A DNA stretch of 10,547 bases from JAIRQX01 sp031556255 (GCA_031556255.1 JAVBTI010000027.1:1-10547), one strand, 5' to 3'; positions 1 to 7,662 are shown, numbered from the stretch's first letter. Made by a program: numbers and translations. The notes: generated by a model from the sequence alone, not told the origin.

Positions 1-12
1 AGGGGAATTTTA

Positions 13-1407
13 ATGACTAACGCACTTGGTTTTCTGAAAAAAATACACTTCGTGGGCATAGGCGGCATCGGGATGAGCGGCATAGCGGAAATTCTCCACA
101 ACATGGATTTTGCGGTGACGGGTTCCGATATTGCCGTGAATGCCAACGTTGAACGCCTCCGCGGGATGGGGATAACAATATACGAAAGCCATGCCGCCGA
201 AAACGTTTCCGGCGCGGACGTCCTGGTATACTCCTCCGCCGTTCGCCCTGACAACCCGGAGTTGATAAAAGCCAGGGAAAATTACATTCCCGTTATCCCG
301 CGCGGCGAAATGCTTGCGGAGCTGATGCGGATGAAATACGCGATAGCTGTCTCCGGCAGCCACGGCAAAACCACTACCACGAGTATGATTTCAGAGATAT
401 TGAATGGGGCGGATTACGGTGCCACGACAATAATCGGCGGCAGGCTCAACCGCGACAACAACAACGCGAGCCTCGGTAAAAATAATATCATGGTGGCGGA
501 GGCTGACGAGAGCGACAGGTCCTTCCTTATGCTCTACCCGTCCGTGGCGGTTATTACAAATATCGATAGAGAACACATGGACAGCTACAGCGATATCAAC
601 GACGTCAAGGAGTGTTTTATCCGCTTCGCCAACCGCGTACCCTTTTACGGCCTCAACGTTGTATGCCTGGACGATAAGGCGGTGTCGGACATTATCCCCA
701 GGCTGGAGAAGCGGTTTTTGACGTACGGGCTGAGCGCGCAGGCTGACACGAAGGCGTCGAACATCGTGAAAGACGGCTTTTCCGTGGCCTTCGACGTGGA
801 GCACAAGGGTGTGGTCATGGGAAGGGTGAAGGTCAACCTGCCGGGAGACCATATAATACTGAACAGCCTCGCGGCCATAGCCGTGTCGCTTGAAATGCGC
901 GTACCTTTTACCACTGTGGCGGACGTGCTCGGGCAGTTCGCCGGTGTGCAGCGCAGGATGTCCGTACGCTATAAGTCTGATAAGACGATGGTTATGGATG
1001 ACTACGGCCACCACCCGACGGAGATAGCGGCCACTTTAAAAGCGCTGCGTGACGCCGTGCCGGGTTACAAAATATGCGCCGTTTTCCAGCCGCACAGGTA
1101 CACCCGCACGAAGGCGCTTATGTCCGAGTTTGCAAAATGCTTTTTTGACGCGGATTATCTATTTGTGACCGATATATATGCCGCGTCCGAGCAGCCCATA
1201 GAGGGGATAACCTCTGAGGTGCTTGTGAGCGAGATAAATAAACACGGCTTTAAAGACGCGACCTATTTGAAAGATTTGAACAGTCTGTATCCACTGATGG
1301 AAGAGATCGGGTTCGAGCAGAGTGTCGTGATCACGCTGGGCGCGGGGAGCATCACCAGATTTTCCCATGAGATCGCCGCGTATGTAGGGGACAAAAATGA
1401 AAAGTAA
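13..1407 (+). CDS. murC: UDP-N-acetylmuramate--L-alanine ligase MurC
   Basis: Cytoplasmic ATP-dependent ligase that adds L-alanine to UDP-MurNAc, the first step of the peptidoglycan stem peptide. At 464 aa it has the normal family length. Visible motifs are an N-terminal Rossmann-type nucleotide loop GIGGIGMSG (residues 15-23), the Mur-ligase P-loop SGSHGKTTTT (114-123), EADESDRSF (163-171), TNIDREHMD (182-190), DDYGHHPTEI (329-338), the MurC-type FQPHRYTRT (358-366) and LGAGSI near the C-terminus. The usual GxHNxxN element appears as GDHIILN (278-284), with Ile in place of the first Asn. The start is supported by AGGGGA at 1-6. The ATG overlaps a TAA at 11-13 (TAATG), which may be the stop of an upstream dcw gene, but too little is present to prove it. 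Its 3' end overlaps ddl by 11 bp, which implies translational coupling. Confidence 0.97.
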   Translation: MTNALGFLKKIHFVGIGGIGMSGIAEILHNMDFAVTGSDIAVNANVERLRGMGITIYESHAAENVSGADVLVYSSAVRPDNPELIKARENYIPVIPRGEMLAELMRMKYAIAVSGSHGKTTTTSMISEILNGADYGATTIIGGRLNRDNNNASLGKNNIMVAEADESDRSFLMLYPSVAVITNIDREHMDSYSDINDVKECFIRFANRVPFYGLNVVCLDDKAVSDIIPRLEKRFLTYGLSAQADTKASNIVKDGFSVAFDVEHKGVVMGRVKVNLPGDHIILNSLAAIAVSLEMRVPFTTVADVLGQFAGVQRRMSVRYKSDKTMVMDDYGHHPTEIAATLKALRDAVPGYKICAVFQPHRYTRTKALMSEFAKCFFDADYLFVTDIYAASEQPIEGITSEVLVSEINKHGFKDATYLKDLNSLYPLMEEIGFEQSVVITLGAGSITRFSHEIAAYVGDKNEK

Positions 1408-2317
1408 ATCTATATGCGTGCTTTACGGTGGGCATCCGAGCGAGAGGGAAGTATCGCTCCGCACCGGGAAAGCGGTGTACGACTCCCTCGTGAACAGCGG
1501 CTACACTAACGTGACTTTGCTTGATATCAAAGGCAGCAATGCTGAAGAGCTTCTGGATATATCCCCGGATGTCTGCTTTATAGCGATACACGGCAGATAC
1601 GGCGAAGATGGCGTTTTGCAGGGCTACCTTGAGATGCTCATGATCCCTTTTACCGGTTCCGGAGTCAGTGCCAGCGCCGTGGCTTTTGACAAGACGCTGA
1701 GCAAGCTTTGTTTTGAGAGCTGTAAAGTGCCCACCCCGCCGTACTATGTGGTTAACGGCTGCGAAGCGGCGTCGCGTTTCATGCCCTGCGTAATAAAGCC
1801 CGCAAGGGAAGGCTCCACCGTGGGCATCACTATTGCCCGCAGCAGCGAAGAGTTTTCTAAAGGCGTTGAACTTGCTTTGCAGTATGACAAAAAAGTGATG
1901 GTGGAGAAGTTCATCCCCGGCAAGGAGTTCACCGTGTCGATCTTCGACGGTGAAGCGTTCCCGCCGATATGGATAAAGCCGGCCAGCGGTTTTTACGACT
2001 ATAAATCCAAATATACCAAAGGCGCGACAGAATATCTGTTTGATCTGGAGATCAGCGAAGCCGAGATGGAGCTTGTCAAGAAAACGGCGCTGAAAGCGTA
2101 CAACTCGGTTGGCTGTGAGGGAGTCGCCCGTGTGGATATCATATACGACGGAGAAATACCCTGGGTGTTGGAAGTAAATACCGTCCCCGGTATGACGGAA
2201 ACAAGCCTGCTGCCCAAGGCGGCGGAACGCGCGGGGATGTCGTTCCTGCAGCTTGTGGAGCGTATGCTCGCCCAGGCTTATAAAAAATGGAAACACTGCG
2301 GTGTGGATGAGGCTTAA
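1397..2317 (+). CDS. ddl: D-alanine--D-alanine ligase Ddl
   Basis: ATP-grasp enzyme that joins two D-alanines for the peptidoglycan stem; cytoplasmic. Its 306 aa is the usual length. Seen in order: N-terminal GGHPSEREVS (11-20) with the conserved Glu16, Ddl signature 1 HGRYGEDGVLQG (65-76), ATP-grasp REGSTVGI (137-144), the omega-loop FYDYKSKY (199-206), and signature 2, with ARVDII (244-249) and LEVNTVPGMT (258-267) carrying the metal-binding Glu259 and Asn261. The tyrosine-rich omega loop is the D-Ala-D-Ala form and not the His-containing D-lactate (VanA-like) form, so no vancomycin-type specificity is suggested. AGGGGA at 1386-1391 lies 5 nt before the ATG, inside the end of murC. The gap to ftsQ is 2 bp. 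Confidence 0.96.
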   Translation: MKSKSICVLYGGHPSEREVSLRTGKAVYDSLVNSGYTNVTLLDIKGSNAEELLDISPDVCFIAIHGRYGEDGVLQGYLEMLMIPFTGSGVSASAVAFDKTLSKLCFESCKVPTPPYYVVNGCEAASRFMPCVIKPAREGSTVGITIARSSEEFSKGVELALQYDKKVMVEKFIPGKEFTVSIFDGEAFPPIWIKPASGFYDYKSKYTKGATEYLFDLEISEAEMELVKKTALKAYNSVGCEGVARVDIIYDGEIPWVLEVNTVPGMTETSLLPKAAERAGMSFLQLVERMLAQAYKKWKHCGVDEA

Positions 2318-2319
2318 TC

Positions 2320-2991
2320 ATGTTTAAGTGGTTTTTTCGCGCTTTTGTGGCCGGCTGTGCGTTCGGCGTTATTATAGCGGCGGGCGTGGCGGTGAAATAT
2401 TCCCTCAAGACCAGTCCTATTTTCACAGTGACTGAGATAGAGGTGCGGGGTGCGGCGCGTACTGACAGGGAGCGCCTTGCGAAAATATACAGGCCGCTGG
2501 TCGGACAGAATATTTTTTCTGAAATAACTCCCCATTCGCTTCTGACCGACGACCCGTGGGTCGTCAAGCTGGAGATGAAACGGGTAGTCCCGAATAAACT
2601 GGTGGTTTTTGTTGAAGAGGAGAAAGAAGTGCTCAGCTATAAAAAGGCAGGCAAATGCTATGCTCTGACTGAGCGTAATTCCTCAATCCCGGTTAAATGT
2701 GAAGGAGTGCGTATTAATATCGTTGAAACGCCTTTAAACTCGGAATTCAATGAATTTGTCAAACTGTATACAGCTAATGATTTATTGAAACAGAGCGACA
2801 TTACGCTTAAAAACGGTTTTTTCCTGGTGAACACCGGGGGGACGGTCATTACGGGAACCTATACCCCCGGCGTATTCGCGGAAAATTACGATATATTCAA
2901 AAAACAGATTAGCCCGCGCTACAAAAGCGTTGAGCGTGTCGATGTAACAATTCGCGGTAAAGTATATGTAAAGGGGGTGACCAATGGCTAA
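2320..2991 (+). CDS. ftsQ: Cell division protein FtsQ (POTRA domain)
   Basis: Single-pass inner-membrane divisome protein that links FtsA/FtsZ-stage assembly to the FtsB/FtsL and FtsW/FtsI complex. It has 223 aa, on the short side for the family. A short cytoplasmic tail (MFKWFFR) is followed by one membrane segment (about residues 8-27). Next comes a POTRA domain (about 35-103), beginning FTVTEIEVRGAART and ending in the typical strand WVVKLEMKRVVPNKLVVFVEE. A weakly conserved beta domain extends to VERVDVTIRGKVYV near the end. Sequence conservation is low, as usual for FtsQ, so the call rests on topology, the POTRA pattern and the ddl-ftsQ-ftsA order. GGATGAGG just upstream serves as ribosome binding site. 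The stop overlaps the ftsA start by 8 bp. Confidence 0.9.
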   Translation: MFKWFFRAFVAGCAFGVIIAAGVAVKYSLKTSPIFTVTEIEVRGAARTDRERLAKIYRPLVGQNIFSEITPHSLLTDDPWVVKLEMKRVVPNKLVVFVEEEKEVLSYKKAGKCYALTERNSSIPVKCEGVRINIVETPLNSEFNEFVKLYTANDLLKQSDITLKNGFFLVNTGGTVITGTYTPGVFAENYDIFKKQISPRYKSVERVDVTIRGKVYVKGVTNG

Positions 2992-4234
2992 TCCAAAAGG
3001 CGGCTTGAAAGACAATGTTTTTGTGGGGTTGGACGTCGGCACCACCCGGATACGGGCCGTGGTGGCGAGGAAAAACCTTGAAGGCGGGATAGATATACTG
3101 GGTTTGGGCAACTCAGCCAGCACCGGCATACGCAAAGGGGTTGTCGTGAATATAGACGCCACCGTTAAAGCCATCACACATGCCGTGCAGGAAGCTGAAC
3201 GCATGTCCGGGGTGCAGATCAAAAGTGTGTGCACCGGTATCGCCGGCGGTCATATAAAAAGCTTCAACTCCCGCGGCGTTATCGCCGTAAAGCATGGAGA
3301 AGTCAGCAAAAATGATGTTTCGCGCGTTATAGAATCCGCGGCGGCGGTCAATATCCCCGTGGGCTATGAAGTCCTTCATGTTCTTCCCCAGCAGTTCATA
3401 CTGGACGGGCAGACTGAGATTAAAGACCCGGTGGGTATGAGCGGGGTGCGCCTTGAGGTTGAGGTACACATCGTGACAGGCGCGGTTTCCAGCGCGGCCA
3501 ACATAACTAAATCGTGCGTGCGCGCGGGGCTTGCTGTTGAAGATATTTTTCTGGAGCAGTTGGCGGCAAGCGAGGCGGTGCTTTCCGATGATGAACGGGA
3601 GATAGGTGTCTGCCTGATTGACGGCGGCGGCGGAACGACCGATATGGCCGTGTTTAACCGCGGGGCGGTATACCATACCGCCGTGCTCCAGATCGGCGGG
3701 AACAACTTCACCCGCGACCTCACAGTGGGGCTTTCTACGCCGGAAAGCGAGGCGGAGCACCTTAAGCTTGAGCACGGATGCGTCTGGATGGACAGGGTGT
3801 CCGCAGAGGAAATAGTTGAAGTGGCCTCCGTGGGCGGCAGGGCGCCGCGTAAAATTGCGAGACCTGTTCTGACGCAGATTTTGCAGTCCCGCGCCGATGA
3901 AGTTTTCACAATGCTTTTGGGAGAGCTTCAGAAGCGGGAACTGATGGAGATGATAAGCTCAGGCGTGGTATTAACCGGCGGGATGGCCAACCTTGAAGGC
4001 ATTGAGGAGCTTGCCATGTCCGTGATGGGGCTGCCTGTGCGTATAGGGCGCCCGATAAACGTCGGGGGACTTTCCGATATGGTGAACGACCCGATATATG
4101 CCACGGCTGTCGGGCTTGCCATACTCCACGCCAAAAAAGGGCACTCTTCCAATGTTCTTTCACAGGGGAACGAGGAGAAAGTTTTCGGCAATGTATTTTC
4201 GACTATGAAAAAATGGTTCAGTGAATTTTTTTAA
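2984..4234 (+). CDS. ftsA: Cell division protein FtsA
   Basis: Actin-like ATPase that tethers FtsZ filaments to the inner membrane and recruits later divisome proteins. It has 416 aa, close to E. coli FtsA. ATPase motifs: phosphate-1 GLDVGTTRIRAVV (15-27), phosphate-2 LIDGGGGTTD (211-220), and adenosine motif VVLTGGMANLEGI (328-340). The segment around residues 90-165, including GYEVLHVLPQQFILD, fits the FtsA-specific 1C subdomain. The C-terminus VFSTMKKWFSEFF (404-416) is an amphipathic, aromatic and basic helix, the expected membrane-targeting sequence, after a short polar linker. A strong ribosome binding site, AGGGGGTGA at 2972-2980, precedes the ATG. ftsQ and ftsA overlap, so translation is probably coupled. 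Confidence 0.97.
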   Translation: MANPKGGLKDNVFVGLDVGTTRIRAVVARKNLEGGIDILGLGNSASTGIRKGVVVNIDATVKAITHAVQEAERMSGVQIKSVCTGIAGGHIKSFNSRGVIAVKHGEVSKNDVSRVIESAAAVNIPVGYEVLHVLPQQFILDGQTEIKDPVGMSGVRLEVEVHIVTGAVSSAANITKSCVRAGLAVEDIFLEQLAASEAVLSDDEREIGVCLIDGGGGTTDMAVFNRGAVYHTAVLQIGGNNFTRDLTVGLSTPESEAEHLKLEHGCVWMDRVSAEEIVEVASVGGRAPRKIARPVLTQILQSRADEVFTMLLGELQKRELMEMISSGVVLTGGMANLEGIEELAMSVMGLPVRIGRPINVGGLSDMVNDPIYATAVGLAILHAKKGHSSNVLSQGNEEKVFGNVFSTMKKWFSEFF

Positions 4235-4267
4235 GATATATAAATGTAAAATAAACGGGGGTTTATT

Positions 4268-5401
4268 ATGTTTCAATTCGAAGGAATGCCGAAAGGCGCC
4301 GTAATCAAGGTTGTGGGCGTGGGTGGCGCAGGCGGGAACGCTGTTCGCAATATGATCGACGCAGGTGTGGAAGGCGTGGAGTTTATTGTGGCCAACACCG
4401 ATGCCCAGGTTTTAAGTAAGCACAACGCGCCCAACAGGATCCACCTCGGACAGACGATAACAAAAGGGTTGGGCGCGGGCGGAAACCCTGAAATAGGACA
4501 AAAATCAGCCATTGAGGATGCTGAACTCATTGCAGACACATTGAAAGGAGCTGATATTGTCTTTATAACCGCCGGGATGGGCGGAGGTACCGGAACGGGT
4601 GCTGCACCGGTCATAGCCAGTATTGCTAAAGATCAGGGAGCGCTTACAATAGCCGTCGTGTCCACTCCGTTTGAATGGGAAGGCAAGCGCCGCAACGAGT
4701 TCGCGGCGAACGGTTTGAAAAATTTAAAAGAACATGTGGATTCATATATAGTCGTGGCAAACGACCGCCTGCGTGACATTCTTGACAAGAATGCGTCGGT
4801 AATGGAAGGCTTTAAAGTGGCGGACGACGTTCTGCGCCAAGGGGTACAGGGGATAAGCGACACCATAAACATCCCCGGGTATATAAACCTGGACTGCGCG
4901 GACGTAAGGACAATCATGGAATCAAAAGGGCTGGCCCTTATGGGCATAGGCACCGCCAGCGGTGAGAACCGCGACAGGGAAGCGCTGGAAAAAGCGCTGA
5001 AAGGGCCGCTGCTGGCGGACGCGAATATCAAGGGCGCCTACGGTATCCTTCTGAACGTTACCGGCGGCAACGACCTGAGGATGAACGAGATCACAAACAT
5101 CGGCTCAATGATCAGCGAATACGCCGGGCAGGATACGCACGTCATCCACGGTTTTGTGAACGATAACAGGGAAGACGGCAGCATCAGAGTGGTGTTGATA
5201 GCAACAGGCATAGGTTTGAACCAAAAGGAACTCCAAAAGACTGTAAATCTGGAGAGCTTCATAGACAGAGAACCGGCCGAAAAGATCATGGATAAAGTTA
5301 AGAGCATCAGAAAGGCTGATAAAAATTTGAGAGGGCTGGACGAATATAATATTGATGAGGGGTATGAGATCCCGACCTATCTCCGTAAACAGGTGGACTG
5401 A
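4268..5401 (+). CDS. ftsZ: Cell division GTPase FtsZ
   Basis: Tubulin-like GTPase that forms the cytokinetic Z ring. It has 377 aa. Seen: N-terminal GVGGAGGNAV (17-26) and NTDAQ (43-47), the tubulin signature GGGTGTG (105-111), STPFEWEGKRR (132-142), the T7 synergy loop NLDCADVRTIM (207-217), and a C-terminal conserved peptide YEIPTYLRKQ (366-375) of the kind that binds FtsA and other partners. Catalytic-loop Asp209 and Asp212 are kept, but the residue between NLD and ADV, commonly Phe, is Cys210. The linker between the globular domain and the C-terminal peptide is short (about 40-50 residues) and charged. A 33-bp gap separates it from ftsA, with a GGGGG ribosome binding site at 4257-4261. 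It is the last gene of the dcw run here. Confidence 0.98.
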   Translation: MFQFEGMPKGAVIKVVGVGGAGGNAVRNMIDAGVEGVEFIVANTDAQVLSKHNAPNRIHLGQTITKGLGAGGNPEIGQKSAIEDAELIADTLKGADIVFITAGMGGGTGTGAAPVIASIAKDQGALTIAVVSTPFEWEGKRRNEFAANGLKNLKEHVDSYIVVANDRLRDILDKNASVMEGFKVADDVLRQGVQGISDTINIPGYINLDCADVRTIMESKGLALMGIGTASGENRDREALEKALKGPLLADANIKGAYGILLNVTGGNDLRMNEITNIGSMISEYAGQDTHVIHGFVNDNREDGSIRVVLIATGIGLNQKELQKTVNLESFIDREPAEKIMDKVKSIRKADKNLRGLDEYNIDEGYEIPTYLRKQVD

Positions 5402-5700
5402 TAAGGTGCGGGATCGTAACGACCTGTGATGCTGGCGCATTGCTTCGTTGTTTCCCCGGAGTCAATCCTCACATACCGGGAAGTATGCTGCGGTTGCCTC
5501 CTCGGAAGCCGCCTCGCACTGCATCCAGCCTGACAGGCCGTTCCCCCGCGCTTTACGATGCAACAGACGGCTGATATGCGCGCAGGGACTTCCACTTCTC
5601 CCTTCCCCATTAGGAGGAGGGATCAAGGGAGAGGGGTGCGGAGCGAGCTTATCCTTGCGCGCAGTGAAAATGAAATAACGGGCCGGTTATCCGGCTCTTA
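5402..5700. other. Gene-free GC-rich stretch, repeat-like
   Basis: About 300 bp after ftsZ with no credible gene. Short open frames exist on both strands, but none has a ribosome binding site or a recognisable protein pattern. The stretch is GC-rich and rich in small dyads: CATAC/GTATG around CGGGAA (5472-5487), and the near-perfect palindrome GCCTGACAGGC (5528-5538). It is followed by a purine/pyrimidine palindrome (listed separately) and the hairpin GGGCCGG-TTAT-CCGGCTC (5680-5697). The composition contrasts with the AT-rich segment after 5820. My reading is an intergenic dispersed repeat or the remnant of one; that is inference and needs a same-genome search. Confidence 0.4.
5597..5632. 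repeat. Imperfect palindrome, dispersed intergenic type
   Basis: Arms TCTCCCTT (5597-5604) and AAGGGAGA (5625-5632) are exact inverted repeats. Between them CCCC and GGAGGAGGG give a partial inner stem around ATTA. The pattern of CT-rich arm, ATTAG, GGAGGAGGGATCAAGGGAG resembles the small palindromes scattered between genes in many bacterial genomes. Only one copy lies in this window, so dispersal is assumed. Confidence 0.4.
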
Positions 5701-5718
5701 TGAAAAATTATAAATATT

Positions 5719-5762
5719 GTTGGCCTAAACACCCCCGTTAAAAGCCAACACTTTGCCAAGTG
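5719..5762 (+). ncRNA. Two consecutive hairpins upstream of the terminator (possible structured RNA)
   Basis: GTTGGC (5719-5724) pairs perfectly with GCCAAC (5744-5749) across a 19-nt loop that contains CCCCC. The next stem begins at the last base of this one: CACTT (5749-5753), loop TGCC, AAGTG (5758-5762). The terminator stem then begins at base 5762, where the second stem ends. The CCCCC of the first loop could instead pair with the GGGGG of the terminator stem, giving an alternative fold. This compact arrangement may be the 3' part of the ftsZ transcript, an attenuator-like element or a small RNA. No known RNA family is recognised. Confidence 0.3.
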
Positions 5763-5810
5763 AGGGGGCCTGCGGGACGGTTGCGTCTTCGGGCCCCCTC
5801 TCTCAATTTT
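5762..5810 (+). terminator. Probable intrinsic terminator of the dcw operon
   Basis: GAGGGGGCC (5762-5770) pairs perfectly with GGCCCCCTC (5792-5800). Within the loop an inner stem GACG/CGTC (5776-5779, 5784-5787) closes on GTTG. The stem is followed by TCTCAATTTT, a short and interrupted T tract. Stem strength and position after the last dcw gene favour termination; the modest T tract keeps confidence moderate. The weaker hairpin at 5680-5697 lies upstream and lacks a T run. Confidence 0.6.
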
Positions 5811-5840
5811 CACCTTCAGTCAAGTGTTTTTGGGTAATAA

Positions 5841-5869
5841 TTGACTAATTAATATAATGTATGTATATT
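5841..5869 (+). promoter_or_regulatory. Candidate sigma-70 type promoter for the MACPF gene
   Basis: TTGACT (5841-5846), a 17-bp spacer, and TATATT (5864-5869) lie in the AT-rich region (about 5820-6000) downstream of the terminator. This would leave a 5' leader of about 170 nt before the ATG at 6048. A second -10-like TATAAT at 5972-5977 has no matching -35 at the right distance but would give a shorter leader. The rest of 5870-6030 shows nothing further that I can name. Confidence 0.5.
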
Positions 5870-6047
5870 AATACTAAGTTGATTTTACTGATTTCCAGGC
5901 ATTACCATCTGCAAGTTGAAAAGTAATGTATTAATAAATTAAAAATATCAGGCGGGTAATGATACGGCGATTATAATAGAGATTCATTCTGATTGGCTTG
6001 GTTTTTTGTAAACAGACGGCACCGGTATTCCGAAAGGGGGATTGTTT

Positions 6048-7529
6048 ATGAACAAAAAAAGATTATTCACAGGGCTGCTTTTAGCGCTGTTTGTCGGTCT
6101 GTTTGCGCTGTCATGCGACGACGGCGGCGGGGGCGGGGGCGGCGGCGGTTCGGCGCCGGTCGATTATGAAAGGGCGTCCGAGGTATTGGGGCGCGGTTAC
6201 GACATCACCACAAAATATGCCGACAGCCAGTATATCAAGGGCGAGATACTGGACTTCGACAAGCTTCAGGCCGACAACATGATCCGGCGGGGCACCATAA
6301 ACGCGGCGGAGTTCAAAACCATCTTCGGCACGACTGTTGAAGAGTATCAGGAATCGCTGATGCTTTCATTCAGCCATACGGCGTCGATAAGCGTTCCCAG
6401 GGCCTCATTTGCAAACGAGGTTCGGGCCACGTTCAGCGACAGCAGAGCGACAAGCTCCAGCTACGCTTTCGCCACCGAGACCAGCCGGATTCAGACCGAA
6501 TCATATGTCATTAACGACAGGCTTAATTACGACAGGCTGAGTGGATACGTGTCGAGCGACTTTATTGCTCTTGTGAACAGCACTGATAATTTTACGAGAG
6601 TTATCGAGCGGTACGGCACGCACGTCATGCTCGGCGGCGTCTGGGGCGCGCGGCTGGACTATAACCTGAGCACCCAAAAGCGCAGCGAATCAGCCGCAAG
6701 CGCCATAGGCACATACGTTCAATCCCGCGCCAGCGTTAAGATTAAGGTGGTTAACGTCGGCACGGAGACGGAGGCTGAGGTCGACAGGCAGTATGAGTCG
6801 GCCTTCGACACAAGCAAAACGGTGGTTAACACCGTGGCCTACGGCGGCGACCCCACAAAAGCCAGGTCGGTTCACAGCAAGCAGGACTATGATGCCTGGC
6901 TGGCGACCATCGCCGGCAATGAAATATGGAGCGAGTACTACGTGGACGGCCTCATTCCGATCTATCACTTTGTATCCGACGAAGACAAAAGGGATAACCT
7001 CACCAAGGCGTACGTATCATATCTCAAGAGCAAAGCGATTGTTGTGCAGCCGCCAGTCAGCGCCACGCTCAGCGGTACAAAGACCCAGACTCTGGATGAG
7101 TTTGGCGGAGCAAAAGTAATTAATGGCGACGGCGAGGTGGGTTCTAAAAACGGGAAAATTACCAGATGGCAGTTGGTTCTCAAGCTGTCGCCCACTTTGG
7201 ATAAAAAGAACGCGGTTTTAGACTATACATACGACGTTTACGAGACCGGCGACACCACGCTGCAAAAGAAAGGTAACATAACCGTGCCTCTCAACAAAAC
7301 CAACGTCGTCATCCCTGAGGACAATGATTGTTTTATACAGGGCAGGGTTGATTCGGAACGGCACGACCTTGTGAGTGTAAATGAAGAGGTGCAGGCGTAC
7401 GGCTGTAACATTCTCACCAGCCTTAAAGTGAAGGTGGACCACAGCGGGAGAGACGATCAGGATAAAATCGGATTTATGGGCGAGCTCAAGTTCGATTATG
7501 TCTATGCGAACCCGGAGGCGGGTATTTAG
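6048..7529 (+). CDS. Secreted MACPF-domain lipoprotein
   Basis: Predicted surface or periplasmic lipoprotein with a MACPF/CDC (perforin-like) domain. The family forms membrane pores or acts in adhesion and antagonism; the target here is unknown. It has 493 aa. MNKKR is followed by a hydrophobic stretch and the lipobox ALSC, which gives lipidated Cys23. Two Asp and nine consecutive Gly (26-34) then form a flexible linker. The domain spans about residues 40-325 and begins EVLGRGYDITTKYAD, typical of bacterial MACPF proteins. The signature YGTHVMLGG (189-197) is present. Flanking Ser/Thr/Ala-rich segments (about 110-155 and 205-260) fit the clusters that unfurl into membrane hairpins. A beta-rich C-terminal region (about 335-490) is unrecognised. 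The ATG at 6048 is preferred over TTG at 6042 because AGGGGG (6035-6040) is well spaced from it. The gene is monocistronic, with its own promoter region and terminator. No immunity or secretion partner is adjacent. Confidence 0.88.
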   Translation: MNKKRLFTGLLLALFVGLFALSCDDGGGGGGGGGSAPVDYERASEVLGRGYDITTKYADSQYIKGEILDFDKLQADNMIRRGTINAAEFKTIFGTTVEEYQESLMLSFSHTASISVPRASFANEVRATFSDSRATSSSYAFATETSRIQTESYVINDRLNYDRLSGYVSSDFIALVNSTDNFTRVIERYGTHVMLGGVWGARLDYNLSTQKRSESAASAIGTYVQSRASVKIKVVNVGTETEAEVDRQYESAFDTSKTVVNTVAYGGDPTKARSVHSKQDYDAWLATIAGNEIWSEYYVDGLIPIYHFVSDEDKRDNLTKAYVSYLKSKAIVVQPPVSATLSGTKTQTLDEFGGAKVINGDGEVGSKNGKITRWQLVLKLSPTLDKKNAVLDYTYDVYETGDTTLQKKGNITVPLNKTNVVIPEDNDCFIQGRVDSERHDLVSVNEEVQAYGCNILTSLKVKVDHSGRDDQDKIGFMGELKFDYVYANPEAGI

Positions 7530-7552
7530 CGGCGCGAATCTGAAACAGTTAC

Positions 7553-7581
7553 AACCGGCGGCGAACACCGCCGGTTTTTTT
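7553..7581 (+). terminator. Intrinsic terminator after the MACPF gene
   Basis: Perfect 9-bp stem AACCGGCGG (7553-7561) / CCGCCGGTT (7568-7576) with loop CGAACA, running straight into seven T residues (7575-7581). It begins 24 bp after the stop codon. This is a textbook rho-independent terminator and isolates the MACPF transcript from mscL. Confidence 0.92.
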
Positions 7582-7616
7582 CTTTCAATAATCCATCTGG
7601 TTTTTTTGGAAAATCT

Positions 7617-7646
7617 TTGTTAATCTGATTGCCACAAAAATGTAAT
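7617..7646 (+). promoter_or_regulatory. Weak candidate promoter for mscL-larC
   Basis: TTGTTA (7617-7622) and TGTAAT (7641-7646) are spaced by 18 bp, just after the MACPF terminator and 17 bp before the mscL start. A promoter is expected here because the terminator separates mscL from upstream genes, but the match to consensus is only fair. Confidence 0.3.
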
Positions 7647-7662
7647 AACCGGAGGTTTTGGG

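Noticed and set aside
1352..2296. Long minus-strand open frame opposite ddl
   Set aside because: Shadow of ddl; the translation has no family pattern, and the ddl motifs on the plus strand are complete.
1397..2317. VanA-type D-Ala-D-Lac ligase
   Set aside because: The omega loop is FYDYKSKY, the tyrosine form typical of D-Ala-D-Ala ligases.
5448..5678. Small plus-strand open frame after ftsZ
   Set aside because: Low-complexity, Arg/Ser/Pro-rich translation, no ribosome binding site, and it runs through a palindrome; the opposite strand is equally open.
6042..6047. TTG start for the MACPF gene
   Set aside because: ATG at 6048 has correct spacing to AGGGGG; TTG at 6042 would sit one base from it.
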